From positions 1 through 64,000 of the forward strand of contig NZ_NTHN02000024.1 in NCBI RefSeq assembly GCF_002300555.2: a stretch of DNA of 64,000 nucleotides. The letters are read 5' to 3'. This DNA is from Alloyangia mangrovi (GTDB taxonomy: Bacteria; Pseudomonadota; Alphaproteobacteria; Rhodobacterales; Rhodobacteraceae). The notes below the pieces were generated by a model. That model ran no database searches. It was not told the origin of the DNA and saw nothing but the letters and a program-made list of their open reading frames with translations. A program made the position numbers and the translations under genes. Of this stretch, positions 16,541 to 25,352 are shown in pieces (the first letter of the stretch is position 1; every line of letters begins with the position of its first letter).

Positions 16541-17401
16541 CTACTGCTTCACCGCCCCGGCGGTGAGGCCGGCGACAAGGTAGCGTTGCAGCGCGAAGAT
16601 CAGGATCATCGCCGGGGCGATGCCGACGAAGCTGGCGGCCATGAGCTCGTTCCAGATCACCTCCTGGCGACCGAAGTAGGCGTAAAGGCCGATCGGAAGC
16701 GGCATGAACTCGGTCTTGGAGTTGAAGGTCAGCGCGAAGATGAACTGCTGGGCGTAGGCGCCGATGAAGGTGGTGATGGCGACCACGGTGATGCCAGGCA
16801 TCGCCAGCGGCAGGATCACCCGGCGCAGGATGTAGAAGTGGCTGGCGCCATCGACATAGGCAGCTTCGTCCAACTCGCGCGGGATGCGGCGCATGTAGGT
16901 CGAGAGCAGCCAGATCGCCGTCGGGATCAGGAAGGCCACGCCCGGCACGATCATCGACCAGTAGGTGTTGAGCATGCCGTAGGCGCGCATCAGCCGGAAC
17001 AGCGGGATCAGCAGCACCGCGCCCGAGAACATGTTCACCGCCAGGAAGGCACCGAGCAGCGTGCCCGAGCCGCGGAAGTTGATCCGGGCGAAGGCGTAGG
17101 AGGCGGGCACCACGAGCAGCAGCACCACAACGGTGATCACTGTCGAGATGAAGAAGGAGTTGAAGATGTAGCGGCCGAACTCGGGCACGCTTTCCCACAT
17201 GGTGAAATAAGCCTTGAACGAGCCGTTCTCGGGCAGGAAGCGGTAGGGTGTCGAGAACAGCAGCCCGAGCGGCTTGAGCGACACCAGGAAGCCCTCGATG
17301 AAGGGGGCCAGCACGAAGAACAGGAACACGAAGATGCCGCAATACATCAGGACGACTTCCCACCAGCGATAGCGGTCGATCATGGCGTTTTTCTTCATCA
17401 T
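16541..17401 (-). CDS. Sugar ABC transporter permease (MalG type)
   Basis: 286 residues with six predicted membrane segments. The EAA loop reads ELDEAAYVDGASHFYILRRVILPLAMPG and contacts the ATPase. ATG 17401 overlaps the stop of the partner permease by four bases (ATGATGA); a second in-frame ATG three bases later is an alternative. It belongs to the carbohydrate ABC permease group and is coexpressed with the MalF-like partner, binding protein and ATPase. The 191-base gap to the binding-protein gene has no gene and no clear motif that I can see. Confidence 0.9.
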   Translation of the reverse strand: MMKKNAMIDRYRWWEVVLMYCGIFVFLFFVLAPFIEGFLVSLKPLGLLFSTPYRFLPENGSFKAYFTMWESVPEFGRYIFNSFFISTVITVVVLLLVVPASYAFARINFRGSGTLLGAFLAVNMFSGAVLLIPLFRLMRAYGMLNTYWSMIVPGVAFLIPTAIWLLSTYMRRIPRELDEAAYVDGASHFYILRRVILPLAMPGITVVAITTFIGAYAQQFIFALTFNSKTEFMPLPIGLYAYFGRQEVIWNELMAASFVGIAPAMILIFALQRYLVAGLTAGAVKQ

Positions 17402-18282
17402 GTCGTCATCCTCTTCGACAGCTTGGTGACGGCGCGGAAGTAGAGCAGGGCAAAGGCCGACAGGAACAGGCAGATCACCACGGCGCGCGCCGCGCCCTCG
17501 CCGAACTTCTTGGAGCCGAGCGCGGTCGAATAGGTGTCGATGATCATCGTGGTGGTTGAGCCCGAGGGGCCACCCTGGGTCAGGATCCAGATCGGATCGA
17601 ACGAGTTGAAGGTCGAGATCAGCGAGATCATCGACATGGTGATCGCCGCCGGGAAGATCATCGGCAAAGTGATCCGGCGCATCCGGTAGAGACGGCTCGC
17701 CCCATCGGTCCAGGCGGCCTCGTGCAGGTCCTGCGGCACCGACTGCACGGCGGCGAGCATGTACATCGTCACCATCGGCACGCCGATCCACACGTCGGTG
17801 ATGATCGTCGCCCAGAAGGCGGTGTGGCCATAGGCGAGGAAAGCGACCGGCCCGTCGACCAGCCCGAAGCGCTGCAGCAGGCCAGAGATCATTCCGAACT
17901 GGCCGTTGTACATCCAGCCCCACATGAAGATGCCGATGGCCATGGGCACGATCCACGGCGGCATGGTCAGGATGCGGAAGAGCGCCCGGCCGGGCAGGGC
18001 GGCATTGAGCAGCATCGCCCCGGCGGTGCCGATGATCATCTTGATCGAGACCGACAGGAAGGTCCAAAGGAAGGTCCGGCCGATGATCGTGGCGAATTCG
18101 GCGTCGAAGATTTTCGCGTAGTTCTCCCAGCCGATGTAATTTGTGGTGCGCCGCAGCGAGGCGTCGGTGAACGACAGGTTCACCGTCTGCAGCAGCGGGT
18201 AGACCACAATGGCGGACACATAGGCCAGCGCGGGGATCAGCAGGATCCAGGCAAAGATGACGGCGGACTTCTGCGCGCTCAT
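17398..18282 (-). CDS. Sugar ABC transporter permease (MalF/UgpA type)
   Basis: 294 residues with six membrane segments; the EAA loop reads DLHEAAWTDGASRLYRMRRITLPMIFP. It overlaps the upstream Gfo/Idh gene (TGATG) and the downstream MalG-type permease (ATGA), indicating tight translational coupling of all three. It forms the heterodimeric channel with the 16541-17401 protein. Confidence 0.9.
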   Translation of the reverse strand: MSAQKSAVIFAWILLIPALAYVSAIVVYPLLQTVNLSFTDASLRRTTNYIGWENYAKIFDAEFATIIGRTFLWTFLSVSIKMIIGTAGAMLLNAALPGRALFRILTMPPWIVPMAIGIFMWGWMYNGQFGMISGLLQRFGLVDGPVAFLAYGHTAFWATIITDVWIGVPMVTMYMLAAVQSVPQDLHEAAWTDGASRLYRMRRITLPMIFPAAITMSMISLISTFNSFDPIWILTQGGPSGSTTTMIIDTYSTALGSKKFGEGAARAVVICLFLSAFALLYFRAVTKLSKRMTT

Positions 18283-19442
18283 CAGGCCGGGACCTTCGCG
18301 GTCAGGGCCTCGTCATAGAGATCCCAGGTGCGCGACATCTCTATGACCGTGCGCTTGGCGCGCGCCTCGTCCATCGCCATGGCGAGCAGCCCGGCCTCGA
18401 GCGCGTCGAGCACCGAGACGGGCTGTTTCGCGCCCGTCAGCACCGAGGCGATGACGCCCTTGGCCATCTCCTCGTCGGCGCCGTAGTGCTGCGAGAGGTC
18501 GCTGGCCTGATAGGTCTTGCGCTCGAGCGGCTGACGGGTGTGGCTGTCGGTGACATTGAGGAAGCCGCGGACGAAATCGCCCTCGGCCATGCCGCGCGTG
18601 CCGATCACCGCGAAGCGGCGGAAGTCATCGGGCACGTTGAGGTTGGTGTGGAAGTTCAGCGCCGCGCCATTCTCGTATTCGACGATGGCCACCTGGTAGT
18701 CGATGATCTCGGCGTCGCTGTCGAAGACCTTGTCGGTGCCGTTCCAGCCCGAGGGTTTCTGGGTGTAGACGCCGAGGTCGTTGATGCCGCGGTGGCGCGG
18801 GTCGTTGGCGGGCACGAACGTGCGGCGTCCGCCGAAGCTGCTCACCCGTTCGGGGCGGGCGCCGATGACACCGTTGTAAAGGTCGATGTCGTGACAGCAT
18901 TTCTCCAGCATGAAGCCGCCGGCCCAGCGGTCGTAGCGCCTCCAGTCGCGCATGAAGAAGGCGCCGTGGTAGGGCGGGATGTGCTCGCTGGCCTCGATCG
19001 AGACGACGTCCCCCAATTCGCCCCGCGCCTGCGCCGCGCGCAAGTCTGTGTAGAGCGGCGCGTAGCGCAGCACGAGGCCGATCAGCAGGTTCTCGACACC
19101 GTACTTGGCCAGCAGCCGGGCCATTTCGAAGCTGTCTTCCTTGGTGGTGACGACGGGCTTTTCGGAGAAGACCTTCACGCCGGCCTCGAAACCCGCGCGG
19201 ATGTGTTCGAGGTGCATGCAGTTGGGCGAGCCCACCATCAGCAGGTCGAGGTCTTCCGCCTTCAGAAGCTCTTGCACGGTCTCGTACCGGGTGCCCGCGG
19301 AGATGCCCTTTTCCTCCAGCAGGCCCATGCCCGCAGGGGCGGGATCGACGTAGCCGGCGATCTCGAAATCAGGATGCATTTGCGTGAAGACCTGGCTCAG
19401 GTAGCCTAGACGATACCCAAGACCGACGATGCCGACTTTCAT
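18282..19442 (-). CDS. Gfo/Idh/MocA family oxidoreductase (second copy)
   Basis: 386 residues. Rossmann motif GIVGLGYRLGYLS, the EKP motif in VFSEKPVVTTK, and a C-terminal domain with GGFMLEKCCHDIDLYNGV (the conserved active-site His/Asp region). It is only distantly similar to the first Gfo/Idh copy at 1582. It is the first gene of the importer operon and shares the operator-containing promoter region 19443-19679 with nagA. Probable role: NAD(P)-linked oxidation or reduction at a ring carbon of the imported sugar (inference). Confidence 0.87.
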   Translation of the reverse strand: MKVGIVGLGYRLGYLSQVFTQMHPDFEIAGYVDPAPAGMGLLEEKGISAGTRYETVQELLKAEDLDLLMVGSPNCMHLEHIRAGFEAGVKVFSEKPVVTTKEDSFEMARLLAKYGVENLLIGLVLRYAPLYTDLRAAQARGELGDVVSIEASEHIPPYHGAFFMRDWRRYDRWAGGFMLEKCCHDIDLYNGVIGARPERVSSFGGRRTFVPANDPRHRGINDLGVYTQKPSGWNGTDKVFDSDAEIIDYQVAIVEYENGAALNFHTNLNVPDDFRRFAVIGTRGMAEGDFVRGFLNVTDSHTRQPLERKTYQASDLSQHYGADEEMAKGVIASVLTGAKQPVSVLDALEAGLLAMAMDEARAKRTVIEMSRTWDLYDEALTAKVPA

Positions 19443-19518
19443 TCTCGATCCCTGTTCTTCTCTCGGGCGAGGGTGCCTTCCGCGACGGTGGGTGACGCGA
19501 AGCTGTCGCTCGAATTAC

Positions 19519-19531
19519 GTAATTTATTTTC
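19519..19531 (-). promoter_or_regulatory. Operator-like 13-mer D1 (RpiR-type regulon)
   Basis: Minus strand GAAAATAAATTAC. It overlaps a perfect 12-base palindrome AATTACGTAATT (19513-19524). It lies 77 bases upstream of the Gfo/Idh start and exactly 74 bases from D2. Confidence 0.58.
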
Positions 19532-19592
19532 GTAGACTGTGGGTCGGTTTCGTGACAGTCAATATAAAAATGCGAAAGACAGCGACTATGGT

Positions 19593-19605
19593 GAAATTCA
19601 TTTTC
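19593..19605 (-). promoter_or_regulatory. Operator-like 13-mer D2 (RpiR-type regulon)
   Basis: Minus strand GAAAATGAATTTC, a near-perfect palindrome 75 bases upstream of the nagA start. A TTGACT -35-like hexamer on the minus strand (19561-19556) lies between D1 and D2. Confidence 0.58.
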
Positions 19606-19679
19606 AGTTCCTGCCTCAGGCGCGGGCAGCCGGCTCCGGCCGTTTCCCCCCTGTGCGGCCCTTCGGAGCCTTGGAGCGC

Positions 19680-20819
19680 ATGAGGGCAGGGGTTTCCCCG
19701 GTTGCGCGCCGGGTTTTCGACGGTTGGAACTGGCATGAGAACGCCGCGCTGACCCATGCGGGCGGGAAAGTCACCGGGGTGATTCCCGGCGCGACGGCAG
19801 AGGTCGAGATGATCGTGCCGGGGCTGGTCGACTTGCAGGTCAACGGCGGCGGCGGGGTGCAGTTCAACGACACCACCAGCGCGGCGGGGCTCGCCGCGAT
19901 CTGCGCAGCGCACCGGGCGCTGGGGACGACGTCTATCCTTGCCACGCTGATCACCGACACCGCTGAGAAAACGTCCGAGGCGCTGACGGCCTGCGCCGAG
20001 GCGCGCGCGGCGGGGCAGGTGGGGCTGGCGGGCCTTCACCTTGAGGGGCCGCATCTCGATCCGCGCCGCAAGGGCACCCATGCCGAGGAGCTGGTGCGCC
20101 CGATGGAGGAGGCCGACCTTCAGCGCATCCTCGCGGCGGGCGGCAACTGCGGCCACTTGCTGGTGACACTGGCGCCCGAGGCGGCGACGGTCGAGCAGGT
20201 GGCGCGGCTGGCGGCCGGGGGTGTGCAGGTCTCGCTTGGCCACAGCGATTGCAGCGCCGAGACTGCCGCGGGCTATTTCGCTGCCGGGGCGAGCATGGCG
20301 ACGCATCTTTTCAACGCGATGAGCCAGATGGGCCACCGCGCCCCGGGCCTTGTCGGCGCGGTGCTGGACACGGGCTCGGTAAGCTGCGGGCTGATCGCCG
20401 ATGGCCACCACGTCAGCGACGTGGCCATGCGGGTCGCACTGCGCGGCAAGCGCGGGCCGGGCCATGTTTTCCTCGTCTCGGACGCCATGGCGGCGACCGG
20501 CTCGGAGCTCACCGAGCTCACCCTCAACGGCCGCACCATCTACCGCGCGGGCGGACGGCTGACGCTGGCCAACGGCACGCTGGCGGGGGCGGATATCTCG
20601 ATGCTCGAGGCGCTGCGCTACTGCGTCACCACGCTCAACCTGCCGCTCGACGAGGCGCTGCGCATGGCGACGCTCTACCCGGCGCAGGCTGCGGGACTTG
20701 CGGGGGTCGGACGTCTGACCGAGGGCGCTCAGGCGGACTTCCTTGTCCTCGATCAAGACCTAGGCTTGCAGGGCGTCTGGATCGGCGGCTCCCGGTCCGG
20801 CGATGAGGAGGCGGCATGA
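19680..20819 (+). CDS. nagA: N-acetylglucosamine-6-phosphate deacetylase
   Basis: 379 residues from ATG 19680, with GGAG close upstream; the longer open frame begins inside the operator region and is rejected. Metal and catalytic motifs of NagA are present: DLQVNG (51-56, with Gln where many have His), HLEGPHL (E122), SLGHS (H188), THLFNAM (H209), DGHHV and the catalytic Asp in LVSDAMA (about 268). It hydrolyses GlcNAc-6-P to GlcN-6-P and acetate, supplying NagB. It overlaps the ROK kinase by ATGA. It is the first gene of a nagA-kinase-M81-SDR operon divergent from the importer. Confidence 0.92.
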   Translation: MRAGVSPVARRVFDGWNWHENAALTHAGGKVTGVIPGATAEVEMIVPGLVDLQVNGGGGVQFNDTTSAAGLAAICAAHRALGTTSILATLITDTAEKTSEALTACAEARAAGQVGLAGLHLEGPHLDPRRKGTHAEELVRPMEEADLQRILAAGGNCGHLLVTLAPEAATVEQVARLAAGGVQVSLGHSDCSAETAAGYFAAGASMATHLFNAMSQMGHRAPGLVGAVLDTGSVSCGLIADGHHVSDVAMRVALRGKRGPGHVFLVSDAMAATGSELTELTLNGRTIYRAGGRLTLANGTLAGADISMLEALRYCVTTLNLPLDEALRMATLYPAQAAGLAGVGRLTEGAQADFLVLDQDLGLQGVWIGGSRSGDEEAA

Positions 20820-21736
20820 TCGTCTGTTTCGACATCGGCGGCACCTCGGTGAAAAGCGCCGTGGCCACCAGCGTCCACGACGTGCGTGCACTGTCGCGCC
20901 GTCCGACGCCGGGGGATGATTTCGAGGCCTTCGTCGCCACCCTTGCCGAGGCCATCGCCGAGGCCGGTGGCCGGGCGGAGCGGGTCGCGATCTCGATCGC
21001 CGGCGTGGTCGATCCGAAAACCGGCCGCGCCACCGTCGCCAATATCCCCTGCCTGACCGGGCGCCGGCTGGCGCCGGACCTCACGGCGCTGTTGGGGATC
21101 GAGGTGCTTGTCGCCAATGACGCCGACTGCTTCGCCCTGGCCGAGGCCGCGGTGGGTGCCGGGCGTGGGCATGACGTCGTCTTCGGCGCGATCATCGGCA
21201 CCGGTGTCGGCGGCGGGCTGGTGGCGGGCGGCAGGCTGATCGGTGCGGGCAGCGGCTACGCGGGCGAATGGGGGCATGGTCCGGTGGCGAAACGCCTGCT
21301 CGACTGCCTCGACGCGCCGCTGCCGTCGTACCAATGCGGCTGCGGCCTCAAGGGCTGCCTCGATGCCACCTGCTCGGCGCGTGGCATCGAGCGGCTGCAC
21401 CGTGACATTGCCGGGGCCGAGTTGCCCTCGACCGAAATCCTCGCGCTCTGGCACAGGGGCGACGCGGGCGCGTCGAAAACGGTCGCCGCCTGGTTGGAGC
21501 TGCTTTCGGGGCCGCTGGCCATGGTGGTCAACATGACCGGCGCGACGGTGGTGGCCGCGGGCGGCGGGCTGTCGAACGATGCCGCGCTGATGGCGGCGCT
21601 CGACGAGGCCACCCGGCCGCTGACGCTGGCGAAACCTGCCGAGCCTCTGGTGGTGCAGGCGCAATGCCGTACCGAGCCGGGGCTGGTGGGGGCCGCCATC
21701 CTCGCCCTGCGCGCGCCGTCGCGCGACGCGGCCTGA
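20816..21736 (+). CDS. ROK family sugar kinase (probable N-acetylglucosamine kinase)
   Basis: 306 residues with the phosphate-1 motif CFDIGGTSVKSAVA, the central GTGVGGGLV, and the ROK zinc signature YQCGCGLKGCLDATCS. It is preceded by nagA with a four-base overlap and lacks a DNA-binding domain, so it is a kinase rather than a repressor. Context makes GlcNAc or ManNAc the likely substrate, giving the 6-phosphate for NagA (inference). An ATP-dependent kinase is consistent with uptake by an ABC importer instead of a PTS. Confidence 0.88.
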   Translation: MIVCFDIGGTSVKSAVATSVHDVRALSRRPTPGDDFEAFVATLAEAIAEAGGRAERVAISIAGVVDPKTGRATVANIPCLTGRRLAPDLTALLGIEVLVANDADCFALAEAAVGAGRGHDVVFGAIIGTGVGGGLVAGGRLIGAGSGYAGEWGHGPVAKRLLDCLDAPLPSYQCGCGLKGCLDATCSARGIERLHRDIAGAELPSTEILALWHRGDAGASKTVAAWLELLSGPLAMVVNMTGATVVAAGGGLSNDAALMAALDEATRPLTLAKPAEPLVVQAQCRTEPGLVGAAILALRAPSRDAA

Positions 21737-21817
21737 GCGGATGACCCGGCGCGCGGCGACAGGATTTCACGAAGGCGGGCCCGCGCCGGTCCGCCGCAAC
21801 GCAAGGAGGGTCGCCGC

Positions 21818-23323
21818 GTGAGGGTGTTTACCGCGTCTCTAGCCACCGAAACGAATACCTTTTCGCCGCTGCCGACCGATCGCGCGGCCTTCGAGGCGGC
21901 CTTCTACGCCGGACCGGGGGAACACCCCGAGACGCCGACGCTCTGCTCCTCGCCGGTGCCGATCCTGCGCCAGCGCGGCCGCGACGAGGGGTTCACGGTG
22001 ATCGAGGGCAGCTCGACCTGGGCCGAACCTGCGGGGCTCATCAAGAAGGAGACCTTCGAGGAGTTGCGCGACGAGATCCTCGACCAGCTGCGCGCGGCTT
22101 TGCCGGTGGATGGCGTGATCCTCGGCCTGCATGGCGCGATGGTTGCGCAAGGCTACGACGATTGCGAAGGCGATTTCCTCGAGCGCGTCCGCGCCATCGT
22201 TGGCCCCGACGTATTGGTTGCCGCCGAGTTCGACCCGCACAGCCATCTCACGCGCAAGCGCGTGGCGCAGCTCGACCTCGCCGCCACCTTCCTCGAGTTT
22301 CCGCATACCGATTTCCAGGAACGCGGCGCGCATGTGGTGGACCTTGCGCTCAGGACGCTGCGCGGCGAGCTGCGCCCGGTCATCTCGACCTTCGACTGCA
22401 AGATGATCGACATCTACCCGACCAGCCAGCAGCCCATGCGCGGCTTCGTTGATCGCATGAAGCTGCTTGAGGGGCAGGGGAGGATCCTCTCATGCTCTGT
22501 CATCCACGGCTTCATGGCGGGCGACGTGCCGGAGATGGGCACGAAGATCATGGTGGTCACCGACAATGCGCCCGAGGAAGGCGCGGCGCTGGCCCGCAAG
22601 CTGGGCGAGGAACTCTACGCCCTGCGCGGCAAGACCGCGATGCCGATCGTCGGCTACGAGGAGGGCATCGATCTCGCGCTCGCAGTGCGTGAGGCCGAGC
22701 CCTCGAGGCCCGTGACCATCGCCGACACCTGGGACAACCCCGGCGGCGGCTGCGCCGGGGATGGGACCTATGTGCTGCTCTCGCTGATCGCGCGCGGTAT
22801 CGACAAGGTTGCAGTCGGCGCGATCTGGGATCCGGTGGCGGTGAGCTTCTGCCATGCGGCGGGACTCGGCGCGACGCTGCGCCTGCGCTTCGGCGGCAAG
22901 GCCGGGGCCGAGGCGGGGCCGCCGATCGACGCCGAGATCAAGGTCATCCACCTCGCGCAGGAGGGCCACCAGAGCTTCCGCGCCAGCCGGGTGACGCTGG
23001 GCCGCTCGGCCACCGTCCGCATCCTCGGCACCGAGATCGACATCGTGCTGATCTCCAGCCGGACGCAGACCTACGAGCCGACACTCTTTTCCAACCAGGG
23101 CGTCGATTTCGCGGGCAAGGAGATCCTGCTGGTCAAGTCCACCAACCATTTCCATGCCGGGTTCGATCCGGTGTCCTCGCGGATCATCCACGTCGACAGC
23201 CCGTCGTCCTACCCGACGAAACCGGCGCTGACCGCCTACCAGAAGGCGGGCAGCGATTTCTGGCCCAAGGTGGCGGACCCGCTGGGGCTCGACGCCGTGA
23301 CCGCCGAAGACGAGGAAGCCTGA
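21818..23323 (+). CDS. M81 family metallopeptidase, MlrC type (second copy)
   Basis: 501 residues with GTG start 21818 and an ideal AAGGAGGG site seven bases upstream. DUF1485 domain with ATETNTFSPLP at the N terminus; MlrC C-terminal domain with ADTWDNPGGGCAGDGTY. In place of the DLHGN zinc-site motif of the first copy it has FDPHSHLT (D139-H143), so metal geometry or specificity may differ. It lies 82 bases after the ROK kinase and three bases before the SDR gene. The peptide or amide bond it cuts is unknown. Confidence 0.87.
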   Translation: MRVFTASLATETNTFSPLPTDRAAFEAAFYAGPGEHPETPTLCSSPVPILRQRGRDEGFTVIEGSSTWAEPAGLIKKETFEELRDEILDQLRAALPVDGVILGLHGAMVAQGYDDCEGDFLERVRAIVGPDVLVAAEFDPHSHLTRKRVAQLDLAATFLEFPHTDFQERGAHVVDLALRTLRGELRPVISTFDCKMIDIYPTSQQPMRGFVDRMKLLEGQGRILSCSVIHGFMAGDVPEMGTKIMVVTDNAPEEGAALARKLGEELYALRGKTAMPIVGYEEGIDLALAVREAEPSRPVTIADTWDNPGGGCAGDGTYVLLSLIARGIDKVAVGAIWDPVAVSFCHAAGLGATLRLRFGGKAGAEAGPPIDAEIKVIHLAQEGHQSFRASRVTLGRSATVRILGTEIDIVLISSRTQTYEPTLFSNQGVDFAGKEILLVKSTNHFHAGFDPVSSRIIHVDSPSSYPTKPALTAYQKAGSDFWPKVADPLGLDAVTAEDEEA

Positions 23324-23325
23324 CC

Positions 23326-24070
23326 ATGTTGCTGAGCGGAAAACGCGTTGTCCTGACCGGGGCGGGGGGGCGGCATCGGCACGGCCATGGTCGCGGCGCT
23401 GAAGGAGGCGGGCGCGCATGTGGTCGCCTGCGACCGCGCAGGCAGCGGGCTGCAGGCCGATGAGCTGGTCGAATTCGACATCACCGACATGACGCAGACC
23501 GAGGGGGCGGCGGCGAAGATCGCGCAATCGCCGGTGGATGTGCTGATCTCCAATGCCGGGGGCACCCGGGTCGACCTGATGGAGCACACCGACACGGCGG
23601 CGATCCAGCACGACCTGCAGCTCAACTTCACCGGCGCGGCGGTGTTCAGCCGCGCGCTCTTGCCGGGGATGCGCGGACGTCCCGAGGGGGCGGCGGCGGT
23701 CTTTGTCGCCTCGGTCAACGGGCTGAGCCATTTCGGCAGCCCGGCCTATTCCGCGGCGAAGGCCGGGATCATCGCCTGGGCCAAGGCGCTGGCGACCGAG
23801 GAGGGCAAGCACGGTCTGCGCGCCAACGTGGTGGCGCCGGGCTCGGTGCATACCCCCGCATGGGACGACCGCAGGGCCCGACAGCCGGACATCTTCGCAA
23901 AGGTCACCGCGCTTTACCCGCTGGGTCGGCTGGTGAGCCCCGAGGAGGTGGCGAAGGCGGCGATCTTCCTCGCTTCGCCGATGGCCAGCGGCATCACCGG
24001 CACGGTGCTGCCCGTCGATGCCGGGCTGACCGCGGGCAACCTGCCGTTCATCGACATCATCACCGCCTAA
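23326..24070 (+). pseudogene. SDR family oxidoreductase (frameshifted as read)
   Basis: ATG 23326 starts MLLSGKRVVLTGAGG, then the frame is lost at a run of seven G (23364-23370). With six G it reads TGAGGGIGTAMVAALKEAG, the perfect TGxxxGIG cofactor motif, and continues in the frame of the rest of the protein. The remainder has ISNAGG, the catalytic Tyr-Lys in PAYSAAKAG and VAPGSVHTP. A classical SDR of about 247 residues, NAD(P)-dependent. It is last in the nagA operon, so a sugar-derived alcohol or ketone is a likely substrate (inference). Probably intact in the organism. Confidence 0.88.
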
Positions 24071-24207
24071 ACCATTCGGCGCGCGGGAGAGGAGACACCC
24101 CATCGGAGCCGTATTCCGCCAGGGCAAAGCGGCGGCGGGGGCTTTGCCCTCCTGCGCGGCTGTGGCATTCTGGGTCTCTCCGTTTTTCTCCCGCAGCGGG
24201 ACACCTC

Positions 24208-25296
24208 ATGGTCCGTGACTACTCAGCTTTCCTTCCCGGCAAGGGCGATGCCCCGGAGCCGGCCAGCCGCGCGCTCTCGGCGCTCGAGGCGCTTGGTTGG
24301 AAGAATTTCTTCGCCCAGCAGATCGACGCCGAGGCCTTGGCCGAGACGCCGCCCGTCCGGGTGCTCTCGGTGCACCGCGGCGGGCTGCACGTCGCAGGAG
24401 ACGGCATCGACATGCTGATCCCGACGGGACCCGAGGCGACGGTGGGCGACTGGCTGCTGCTCGACCGTGTTCTGCCGAAGTCGAGCCGGGTGCTCGAGCG
24501 CGCCTCGTTGATCAAGCGCCGCGCCGCGGGGCACGACCGGCGGGTGCAGCTCATTGCCGCCAATATCGATACGCTCTTCGTGGTCACTTCCTGCAACCAG
24601 GATTTCAACCTCGCGCGGCTGGAACGCTACCTCGCGCTGGCCTTCGATGCCGAAATCGAGCCGGTGATCTTGCTGACCAAGACCGACCTCGTGGACGACC
24701 CCGCGCCCTATGTGGAGGAGGCGCGGAGCCTCTCGGACCGGGTGCAGGTGGTCGCGCTGGATGCCCGCGGCGGCGAGCCCGCGCAGGCGCTGGCCGACTG
24801 GTGCAAGCCGGGGCGGACGGTGGCCTTCGTCGGCTCCTCTGGGGTGGGCAAGTCAACGCTGACCAATGCGCTCTCGGGCGCGCGGGCCGTCGCAACGCAG
24901 GGCATCCGCGAGGATGATGCCAAGGGCCGCCACACCACCACCCACCGTGAACTGCACCCGGTGCCGGGCGGCTGCATGCTGCTCGACACCCCGGGGATGC
25001 GCGAGCTGCAGCTGACCGATGTCGCGGCCGGGATCGCCGAGCTCTTCGAGGACATCGAGGAATTGGCGGCGGGTTGCCGGTTTCGCGACTGCGGGCATGA
25101 GACCGAGCCGGGCTGCGCGGTTCGCGCGGCACTCGACGAAGGCCGGATCGACGCGCCTCGCCTTGCCCGCTGGCGCAAGCTGAAGGCCGAGGATGAGTTC
25201 AACTCCGCCAGCCTGCAGCAGCGGCGCGGGAAGGACAAAGCCTTTGGCAAGATGGTCCGTGGGGTGATGAAGGACAAGGCCCGCCAGAAGCGCTGA
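24208..25296 (+). CDS. rsgA: Ribosome small-subunit biogenesis GTPase RsgA
   Basis: 362 residues from ATG 24208. OB-fold N-terminal part, then a circularly permuted GTPase: G4 LLTKTDLVD first, followed by Walker A VGSSGVGKST and G3 DTPGMRE. The C-terminal zinc knuckle is CRFRDCGHETEPGC. It acts late in 30S maturation by checking the decoding site. A lysine/arginine-rich tail (MKDKARQKR) ends the protein, as is common. It stands alone with no operon partner evident; the 137-base gap before it holds no recognised gene. Confidence 0.93.
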   Translation: MVRDYSAFLPGKGDAPEPASRALSALEALGWKNFFAQQIDAEALAETPPVRVLSVHRGGLHVAGDGIDMLIPTGPEATVGDWLLLDRVLPKSSRVLERASLIKRRAAGHDRRVQLIAANIDTLFVVTSCNQDFNLARLERYLALAFDAEIEPVILLTKTDLVDDPAPYVEEARSLSDRVQVVALDARGGEPAQALADWCKPGRTVAFVGSSGVGKSTLTNALSGARAVATQGIREDDAKGRHTTTHRELHPVPGGCMLLDTPGMRELQLTDVAAGIAELFEDIEELAAGCRFRDCGHETEPGCAVRAALDEGRIDAPRLARWRKLKAEDEFNSASLQQRRGKDKAFGKMVRGVMKDKARQKR

Positions 25297-25352
25297 GCGC
25301 CGGGCGGGCCGGTTGCGATGCGTTTCGGGAGGCGGCACCGAGGCGCAGGCCG

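Noticed and set aside
19539-19679. Upstream extension of the nagA frame to 19539
   Set aside because: The extension crosses operator D2 and has no family similarity; ATG 19680 has a ribosome-binding site and gives a normal NagA start.
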